64,000 bases of DNA from CAITSH01 sp945892985 (GTDB lineage: Bacteria > Pseudomonadota > Gammaproteobacteria > Burkholderiales > SG8-39). The position numbers were made by a program, and so were the translations under genes. Under the pieces are notes generated by a model, which had not been told where the DNA came from, made no database searches, and saw only the letters and a program-made list of their open reading frames with translations. Below are positions 58,279-64,000 of this stretch, piece after piece; the first letter of the stretch is position 1, and each line of letters starts with the position of its first letter. The stretch covers positions 1-64,000 of the forward strand of contig CAMDDU010000011.1 in the NCBI GenBank assembly GCA_945892985.1, read 5' to 3'.

Positions 58279-59421
58279 TCATTTTTTGCCTGGAACCTCC
58301 AGCACCCGGTCAAGGATCCAGTTGGCCATACTGTGAACGACCGGCTCGAACCGGGATACCCTGCCGGTCTTGCTCAGTGGCGACTCCAGGCCGCGCTGCT
58401 GCTCCTCGGAAATCCAGTTGTCCTCGGGAATCGACTTGTCCCACCTGCGGTAGTAGATCTGGACGACCTCTTCAAAGTCGGCGCGCTCGACAGTCGAACG
58501 CGGGAAGGCGGAGCCGACCACCAGCTTTGTTCGTGCCGCCCCGAGGGGGTATAGCTCCAGCCACATCAGGGAATCCTGTGCCAGAGCCAGCGTCGTGCAG
58601 GGATTGAGTAGAACGAAGTAGGTTCCCGTCGCCGCGTTGCCGGTAAGGGACTTGATATGCGGAAATCCACCCTTTTCACCGGGAAGGGTCGCGACGGATT
58701 TTTCCGAAAACAAATGGCCGGCCTCCCATTGCCCGCGCCCCTTTTCGTAGGCAAGCGTCTGCGCCCCGATTGATCCACGATGAACCGTCGCGGTGTGATA
58801 TTCCTCCATCGAGTTCTCGGTAAGCAGCTTCCAGTTGCAGTCTATCTGGTACTCCTTGCGCCGCACCGTCACCATGCTGCCCAGATCGTATGAGGCCATC
58901 CTCTGCGGCAGGTCTCCGAGGTACTCGTCGAGGTTGTCCGCCCCCGCATCGAAATTCACAAAAACGAAACCATCCCAGGTTTCAAGGCGCACGGGTTGCA
59001 AGCCATGGTCGCTAAGTTGAAAATCCGCTATGCCGTCCATGCCTTGCGCCGCAAGCAGGCTTCCGTCCATTCCATACACCCAAGCATGATACGGACAGGC
59101 GATGGTACGGCGGCCCGAGCCCTCTCCGGAGAGCAGGCGCGCGCCGCGATGGCGGCAGGAATTGACGAATGCGCTCAATTTCCCTCCCGCGCCGCGCAAG
59201 ACGATGAGAGGAATCCCGGTCATCTCGACGGTGAAGTAGTCACCCGGCTTTTCCAGTTGATCGGCGCGGCCAAGAAAGTTCCACGTCCGCATGAAAATGC
59301 GCTCGACTTCGGCGCGATAGAACGCCTCCGAGGTGTAGCACCAGGCCGGCAGGTGGCTGGCCTCTCCCAAGGGGCGCCTGACTGCGTCGTAATGTTTTGG
59401 ATCGAATATATTGCCTTGCAT
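58279..59421 (-). CDS. Rieske oxygenase alpha subunit, cluster II (second)
   Basis: Rieske oxygenase of 380 residues with Cys89/His91 (SCRHRGARL) and Cys109/His112 (ACPYHAWVYG) and iron region ENSMEEYHTATVH, again with Glu before the first His. It is the closer match to the cluster I oxygenase. ATG 59421 is preferred to an ATG six codons earlier because GGAGA lies seven bases before it. It is followed by a D-2-hydroxyacid dehydrogenase gene, as in cluster I, and preceded by an SDR gene 24 bases upstream. Confidence 0.9.
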   Translation of the reverse strand: MQGNIFDPKHYDAVRRPLGEASHLPAWCYTSEAFYRAEVERIFMRTWNFLGRADQLEKPGDYFTVEMTGIPLIVLRGAGGKLSAFVNSCRHRGARLLSGEGSGRRTIACPYHAWVYGMDGSLLAAQGMDGIADFQLSDHGLQPVRLETWDGFVFVNFDAGADNLDEYLGDLPQRMASYDLGSMVTVRRKEYQIDCNWKLLTENSMEEYHTATVHRGSIGAQTLAYEKGRGQWEAGHLFSEKSVATLPGEKGGFPHIKSLTGNAATGTYFVLLNPCTTLALAQDSLMWLELYPLGAARTKLVVGSAFPRSTVERADFEEVVQIYYRRWDKSIPEDNWISEEQQRGLESPLSKTGRVSRFEPVVHSMANWILDRVLEVPGKK

Positions 59422-59445
59422 GACAGGTTCTCCGGCCAATACCGC

Positions 59446-60243
59446 TTATTGGATAGGGGGTGTCTTGGGTTGTTCGGCCGGAAGGGTGCTGCCGGCCGAA
59501 ATGCGTCGGGTCCACCATCCGGCAAGCGACGGTGAGAGGCGTTCCAGCCGATAAAGGGTGCGCGCCGATCCGACGCAAATATCCAGACGCCCACGCGACA
59601 TTTGTTCAAGCATCCCCCGGACAAATGTGTCCACCGGCATCTTGTTGCTGCCCCGCCCCCGCGTCATCGGCGTGTCGACCAGCGGCGGGAAAGCCACAAA
59701 AACCCGGACGTCCCTTTGCGCTAGCAAAACACGAAGCGACTTCGAAAAAGCAAAAAGCCCGGCCTTGGCGGCGCAATATCCGGGCGCATTTGCCTTGGGC
59801 ATGATCGCGAGCAGGGAAAGGATATTAAGGATCACCGCATCCGGCCGCGACAGCAGCGACGGCAGCAGGCGCTTTGTCAGCTTCATCGGTGCAAGCAGGT
59901 TGACCTGCAACTCATACTCCAGCGCCCCGGTGATGCGATCATCGTCGACCATCAGGTCCGTCTGCACCTGTATTCCCGCGTTATTCACCAGCAGGTCGAT
60001 AGTCAGTTTCTCGCCGCGGACAAAATCGAGCAGGCGGTCGATGCCCTCGTCCGCGCCCAGGTCACATGCGATGCCACGCAACCCCGGTATCGACCTCAGC
60101 GCACTCTCGACCAACTCCTGCCGGCGTCCGCAAATCACCACCTCGTTGTTGCGCAAGCGCAGCTGCCTCGCAAGTTCCAGCCCAATCCCCGTGGCGCCGC
60201 CGGTGATGAGCGCGACCCGGTTTGAAAGTCCGGTTTGCCTCAT
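59446..60243 (-). CDS. Short-chain dehydrogenase/reductase, cluster II
   Basis: SDR of 265 residues: TGGATGIGLELARQL at the cofactor site, LVNNAGI, and catalytic YCAAK in GYCAAKAGLFAFSKSL. The last 60 residues after that motif are a lineage-specific tail. It begins three bases after the permease stop and is co-transcribed with the transporter genes. It resembles DltE/YciK-like SDRs more than the cluster I SDR, so the two SDRs may not be equivalent. Confidence 0.87.
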   Translation of the reverse strand: MRQTGLSNRVALITGGATGIGLELARQLRLRNNEVVICGRRQELVESALRSIPGLRGIACDLGADEGIDRLLDFVRGEKLTIDLLVNNAGIQVQTDLMVDDDRITGALEYELQVNLLAPMKLTKRLLPSLLSRPDAVILNILSLLAIMPKANAPGYCAAKAGLFAFSKSLRVLLAQRDVRVFVAFPPLVDTPMTRGRGSNKMPVDTFVRGMLEQMSRGRLDICVGSARTLYRLERLSPSLAGWWTRRISAGSTLPAEQPKTPPIQ

Positions 60244-60245
60244 GC

Positions 60246-61070
60246 TCACCCGCCGTACTTCTTCATGATCAGGTGCTCGGCCAGCGCCACAATGCCGTAC
60301 AGGATGAGGCCCACGATGCAAAGCACGAGTATGGCTGCCAGGACCAACGCCGTTTCAAGGCGTGATCCGGCAAAAAGAATGATGTAACCGAGGCCGCGTT
60401 GTGAAGTGACAAACTCGCCGACAATGACGCCGATGATGGCCAGCGTCATGCTGATTTTCATGCCGTTGAAGACAAACGGCAGTGACATCGGAACGCGCAC
60501 TTTCATAAACACCTGCCATTCGTTCGCAGTCAGGCTGCGGAAAAGGCGAAGCAGGGTCGGATCGACGGCATTCAGGCCCGATACCGTGGAAATGACAATG
60601 GGGAAAAACGCAATGAAAAACGCGATGGCCACCCGTGACTGCCAGTCGATGCCGAGCCAAAGCATGAACAGCGGCGCCACTGCGACCTTGGGCACAAGCT
60701 GGAACAAGACGACGTTCGGGTAAAGATAGTCTCGCGACGCCCGCGAAAACGTCAACAACGCCCCGAGCATTACCCCGACCACCACCGACAGGAGAAATCC
60801 GCCAAGTGACTCCAGCGCCGTGGGCACGGCGTTTTTCAGGAGGATTTCCCACTGCGCCGCCATGGCGAGCAGAATAGCGCTGGGCGGGGGCAGGAATGCC
60901 GGTTTGATCTGGTAGGCCCTGACCAGTATCTCCCAAGCCAGGAGGAATACCGCCGCCGCGGCAACCGGTTGTGCGATCTTGCGAAGTACGTGCGCCAGGG
61001 CCGAGCCTTCGGACGCCGTCGGTCCGCCTGCGGCTTCAAATACTTCGACAGTCGATGATTCGGGCTTCAA
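60246..61070 (-). CDS. ABC transporter permease, NitT/TauT family
   Basis: Membrane permease of 274 residues with about six helices. The EAA-loop region is SLTANEWQVFMKVRVPMSLPFVFNGMKISMTL, the coupling motif for the ATPase. It matches SsuC/TauC-type permeases that import sulfonates, nitrate, taurine or aromatic acids. The likely start is TTG 61070, whose first bases overlap the ATPase stop (TTGA), with GGAG seven bases upstream. It is the second gene of the three-gene importer in cluster II. Confidence 0.9.
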   Translation of the reverse strand: MKPESSTVEVFEAAGGPTASEGSALAHVLRKIAQPVAAAAVFLLAWEILVRAYQIKPAFLPPPSAILLAMAAQWEILLKNAVPTALESLGGFLLSVVVGVMLGALLTFSRASRDYLYPNVVLFQLVPKVAVAPLFMLWLGIDWQSRVAIAFFIAFFPIVISTVSGLNAVDPTLLRLFRSLTANEWQVFMKVRVPMSLPFVFNGMKISMTLAIIGVIVGEFVTSQRGLGYIILFAGSRLETALVLAAILVLCIVGLILYGIVALAEHLIMKKYGG

Positions 61071-61915
61071 GTCGCCGCTCCGGTTGTGGAGGATACCGCT
61101 GCCGACGCTTCGACGTGCCCCGTGGCGACGTGGTGCCTGAGTTCGGCGCAAATGCGGTTGAACTCGATCGTTTCGCCGATGGAAAGATCACGTGGCCGCG
61201 GAAACGGCATGGTCATGTCTGCCAGGACACGCCCTGGACGGTCACCCAGAACAATGACGCGATCGGAGAGGAATGCCGCCTCTCTTATCGAGTGCGTGAC
61301 GAACAAAGCCGTTTGGTGGTAGCGGTCCCAGATGCGCAGCAGTTCGACGTTCAAGTCATCACGCGTGATCGCGTCAAGCGCCGAAAACGGTTCATCCATC
61401 AACAGCACCGACGGCTCATGGATGAGCGCCCGGCAGATCGACACCCTTTGCCGCATGCCTCCGGATAACTCGCGCGGGCGCTTGTCCATCGCGTGGCCCA
61501 GCCCCACCAGCCCAAGCAAGGCCTCCGCACGCTCGCGGTACTGCTCCTTCTTAAGCCCGAATATTTCTATAGGGAGAAGCACGTTCTCGATGGCCGTCTT
61601 CCATGGCAGCAAAGTCGCGTCCTGGAAGATGACACCGACATCGCGGCGCGGACGGCCGGCGACCTGCCCGGCAATGATGATCTGGCCCGCACTGATCTGC
61701 TCCAACCCCGCAATCATCATCAACAACGTGCTTTTCCCGCAGCCGGATGCACCGAGAATGGAAATGAACTGCCGTCGTCCCACGTCAAAGCTGACATCGT
61801 GCAATGCTTTGAGCCCCCGCCCACCTTTGCCGGCATAGGTCTTGCCCACCCCGGCGACGCGTATGAAGGCTTCCTCGTTGAGCGACATTGGGGACTGGGC
61901 GGGTACGACGGCCAT
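61067..61915 (-). CDS. ABC transporter ATPase, NitT/TauT family
   Basis: ATPase of 282 residues: Walker A GASGCGKST, signature LSGGMRQRV, Walker B VLLMDEPFSALD and switch VTHSIREAAFLSDR are all intact. It matches SsuB/TauB-type import ATPases. It lies 12 bases after the substrate-binding protein gene and overlaps the permease gene. Together these give a complete importer that probably brings in the pathway substrate. Confidence 0.93.
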   Translation of the reverse strand: MAVVPAQSPMSLNEEAFIRVAGVGKTYAGKGGRGLKALHDVSFDVGRRQFISILGASGCGKSTLLMMIAGLEQISAGQIIIAGQVAGRPRRDVGVIFQDATLLPWKTAIENVLLPIEIFGLKKEQYRERAEALLGLVGLGHAMDKRPRELSGGMRQRVSICRALIHEPSVLLMDEPFSALDAITRDDLNVELLRIWDRYHQTALFVTHSIREAAFLSDRVIVLGDRPGRVLADMTMPFPRPRDLSIGETIEFNRICAELRHHVATGHVEASAAVSSTTGAAT

Positions 61916-61927
61916 CCTGATTTCCCC

Positions 61928-63055
61928 TCAGACCTTGAAGTTCAGGTGACGGGCAAACTCCGCGGCGGTCTTGCGCACACTAGCGTCTTCTTGCGCAGTG
62001 AGCTTCAGCCTGCCGGCAAATTCGTTGGTGAAAATGGCGCCGACGTCCGGGCGCTTGGCCGTTGGCGGCGCTCCGAACTTCATCACCAAATCGGTTTGCT
62101 TGTTCAAGGACGCCATATCTGCCCAGCCCAGCCCATGATCGCGCAACTCCGGGGCCATCATGGTGGCAAGGGCAAGGCCCGCCCCGTAGCGCGTGTGCAC
62201 CTTTCCGGTGGCGGACATTTTCACCTCCGGTACCGCATTCACAAACAGGTCTACCGATTCCTCGAAATTGAGCATGAAATACTTGATGCCCTCATTCATT
62301 CCGTCAACCCACGCCTCAACGGCGGCCCGGTTGGCGCTTGCATACTCCGGCGCCACGGTCAAGCCGAGCGAGTATGTGTTGATACCGGCGCTGTTCATCG
62401 GAAAAAAGCGCAGCTTAGTGCCCTGGGACAGCAAACTCGGCAGGTTGGTCGTTGCGACCGCGGAAATGGCGTCCACCTGCTTATTGAGCAGGGATGAATC
62501 GAGCACATTGCCCTGTAACGCAACGCGCGATACCTTGCTCAGGTCAACATTCGAGCCCTGCAGAAAAGCATCCACATACGGCGCCTCTGCCGACGGGGGC
62601 GTCGTACCGAGTTTGCGACCCTCGAGATCCTTGAGGGTTTTAATCGGCCCTTCCTCAAGGGTAAGGATGCCCATGCCGAGGTCGTAGCCGACGATGCCGA
62701 ACGAGCGCAAGGGTACGCCTTGTGCGGCGGACAGCATGATCGAGGGGACCGCAATGATGCCGACATCGGTCTGGCGCTGCACCAGCGTCTGAATGGCGGC
62801 GTTGGAGCCGAAACCGCGGACGATTTCCACATCGAGCCCGCGTTTGCGCCAAAAACCGCGTTCCTTCGCCACAAACGGCCACAATTGAGACCCCTGCGGC
62901 AGCCAGGGAAGCGTCAACTTGATCTTGGTCAGTCCCTGTCCGATGGCGGGCATTGGCATTCCGGTGACCGCCAATGCCGTCCCGGCGGCGGCGCCCGCAA
63001 GAATCCTGCGCCGAGTGACAAAATTTGCCTTGCCTTTTTCATTCATGCCATTCAT
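61928..63055 (-). CDS. ABC transporter substrate-binding protein, NMT1/SsuA type
   Basis: Periplasmic binding protein of 375 residues with a twin-arginine-type leader (TRRRILAGAAAGTALAV). The mature part has KLTLPWLPQGSQLWPFVAKERGFW, VEIVRGFGSNAAIQTLVQ and TPPSAEAPYVDAFLQGSN, as in sulfonate, thiamine-precursor and aromatic-acid binding proteins of the NMT1 family. Start ATG 63055 with GGAGAA upstream. The ligand is not known; a broad 180-base upstream region separates it from the GST gene. Confidence 0.9.
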   Translation of the reverse strand: MNGMNEKGKANFVTRRRILAGAAAGTALAVTGMPMPAIGQGLTKIKLTLPWLPQGSQLWPFVAKERGFWRKRGLDVEIVRGFGSNAAIQTLVQRQTDVGIIAVPSIMLSAAQGVPLRSFGIVGYDLGMGILTLEEGPIKTLKDLEGRKLGTTPPSAEAPYVDAFLQGSNVDLSKVSRVALQGNVLDSSLLNKQVDAISAVATTNLPSLLSQGTKLRFFPMNSAGINTYSLGLTVAPEYASANRAAVEAWVDGMNEGIKYFMLNFEESVDLFVNAVPEVKMSATGKVHTRYGAGLALATMMAPELRDHGLGWADMASLNKQTDLVMKFGAPPTAKRPDVGAIFTNEFAGRLKLTAQEDASVRKTAAEFARHLNFKV

Positions 63056-63235
63056 GTCATTCTCCAAGAGGTGTTGTCGAGTCGAACCCATCTACCACAA
63101 AGGCCTGCCATAAAGTCATGCTTCCTGCCCGGTTTGCTTGTTCCACGTCGTATATGCGAACCATGCAATACCCGGAAGTTTAAAAACCCCAATACCGTCG
63201 TCGCTTGCGCGCACTTTTGATAAAAGGTACGGCTC

Positions 63236-63874
63236 TCAGGTTCCCACGGCAAGTGCGCGCCGTACACTCGCCCTGGCGCCGATCGCCGCCGCCCAGCGTT
63301 TGAAATTATCCAGTCCGTCAGACTGTTCCACCAGGGCGGCCCTGCTGACAACCACGGGAAAAAGCGCGATGTCGGCGATGCTCATTTCCGCTCCGGCCAG
63401 ATACTCTGATTCGGCTAGGCGACCGTCGCAAACGCGCAGGAACTCCACCAGTTGACGCCGGAAAAAGCCGGCCACGTCGGGCGCGTTGTCTGGAAACTCG
63501 GTCATAGTCTGGTACATCGCCGTGTTGGACCCGACAACATCTGTCACGGCAAACATCATCCATTCGAATACCTCGGCCCGTGCGGCCGGATCCTGCGGCA
63601 GCAGCTTTCCAGACTTCTCCGCCAGGTACAGCAGGATGGCACTTGACTGGCGCAGCACCATGCCGCGCCCCCGGGCGCCCGCCGGATCGACTATCAGCGG
63701 CACGGTACCCCATGGATTGATCCGCAGGAACTCGGTCGGCTTCACGGCGGCCTTTCCGATGGAAATGGTATGAACAACGTATGGCAAACCGGTTTCTTCG
63801 AGCATGATCGTCGCCCGGCGGCCGTTTCCAGTCGCGGCGGTGTAAAGCTGGATCACGGTATCCGGGGATTTCAT
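63236..63874 (-). CDS. Glutathione S-transferase family protein, cluster II
   Basis: GST-fold protein of 212 residues: YTAATGNGRRATIMLEETGLP at the N-terminal active site, NPWGTVPLIVD at the cis-proline, RQSSAILLYLAEK at the glutathione site and EMSIADIALFPVV in the helical domain. It starts 12 bases after the truncated gene at the window edge, with GGGATCC upstream, so it belongs to the cluster II operon. It could carry out a glutathione-dependent step or detoxify an intermediate. NadH-like disulfide reductase activity is another possibility. Confidence 0.88.
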   Translation of the reverse strand: MKSPDTVIQLYTAATGNGRRATIMLEETGLPYVVHTISIGKAAVKPTEFLRINPWGTVPLIVDPAGARGRGMVLRQSSAILLYLAEKSGKLLPQDPAARAEVFEWMMFAVTDVVGSNTAMYQTMTEFPDNAPDVAGFFRRQLVEFLRVCDGRLAESEYLAGAEMSIADIALFPVVVSRAALVEQSDGLDNFKRWAAAIGARASVRRALAVGT

Positions 63875-63886
63875 GTCCAGGATCCC

Positions 63887-64000
63887 TCAGATATATTCCA
63901 TTGCACCGCGCCGCTCTTCATCGGAAACCTTGTAGAACCCCTGCTCCCATTCCTTCGTCTTTTGCCGCAAATAAATATCCCGGAACTCCGCCCCAAAGGT
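63887..64000 (-). CDS. C-terminal end of a gene cut by the window edge, possibly glutamine synthetase-like
   Basis: Only the last 37 codons are in the window, ending TGA. The end IYLRQKTKEWEQGF...VSDEE can be aligned without gaps to the C-terminus of the cluster I ligase (LEHKREEWHQ...VSAWE), sharing Lys, Glu-Trp, Gln and Val-Ser at equal spacing. This suggests a second glutamine synthetase-family ligase at the head of cluster II, but the stretch is too short to be certain. It is 12 bases from the GST gene. Confidence 0.4.
   Translation of the reverse strand, partial: TFGAEFRDIYLRQKTKEWEQGFYKVSDEERRGAMEYI

Overview
The window looks like chromosomal DNA of a GC-rich betaproteobacterium, most likely in the order Burkholderiales. 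The evidence is the gene order leuC - entericidin-like lipoprotein - leuD, three Bug-type (tripartite tricarboxylate transporter) periplasmic receptors, several Rieske oxygenases, and a soxXYZA cluster beside a molybdenum hydroxylase pair. No rRNA, tRNA, CRISPR array, phage or transposase gene was seen.

Positions 1-13.5 kb are mostly housekeeping: leucine biosynthesis (leuC, leuD), an M48 lipoprotein protease, MFS transporters, a 999-residue membrane/spermidine-synthase fusion, aroC, a CBS-domain protein, a MlaF-like ATPase without its permease, and a beta-class glutathione transferase. Positions 13.6-26.9 kb are accessory and partly decayed. A Bug receptor, a phthalate-type Rieske oxygenase and a PdxA/TphB-like dehydrogenase resemble a terephthalate-style module. 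Around them lie a TonB-receptor remnant, an extradiol dioxygenase and a TAXI-type receptor that each carry one in-frame TAG, and a signal peptide that ends at a TAG. Intact srkA, a cold-shock gene, a luciferase-like oxidoreductase, an MtfA-like peptidase and an alpha/beta hydrolase are interspersed.

Positions 27-39 kb hold an exonuclease, comEC, a DUF2062 protein and a K+ channel. Next comes an arsenic operon arsR - arsC(LMW-PTP type) - aquaporin - arsC(glutaredoxin type) - arsH with no ArsB/Acr3 pump, followed by a methyltransferase and a GST. Positions 39-44 kb carry soxXYZA (no soxB or soxCD) and a two-subunit molybdenum hydroxylase. Positions 44.2-45.6 kb are a rearranged junction: a phaC 3' fragment cut by palindromic repeats and a duplicated 3' end of the neighbouring flavodoxin gene.

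The most distinctive region is 45.6-64 kb, with two related catabolic clusters. Cluster I is DUF1116 - TetR - glutamine-synthetase-like ligase - flavodoxin, divergent from Rieske oxygenase - D-2-hydroxyacid dehydrogenase - SDR, with a palindromic operator between them. Cluster II, all on the minus strand, runs from a truncated gene at the window edge (possibly a second glutamine-synthetase-like ligase) through GST, a NitT/TauT ABC importer, SDR, Rieske, D-2-hydroxyacid dehydrogenase, an Ldh/AllD-family dehydrogenase, TetR and a second Rieske to a second DUF1116 gene. The recurring set suggests an uncharacterised pathway that imports, may glutamylate, oxygenates and dehydrogenates an amine- or carbamoyl-type substrate. 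The substrate is not known.
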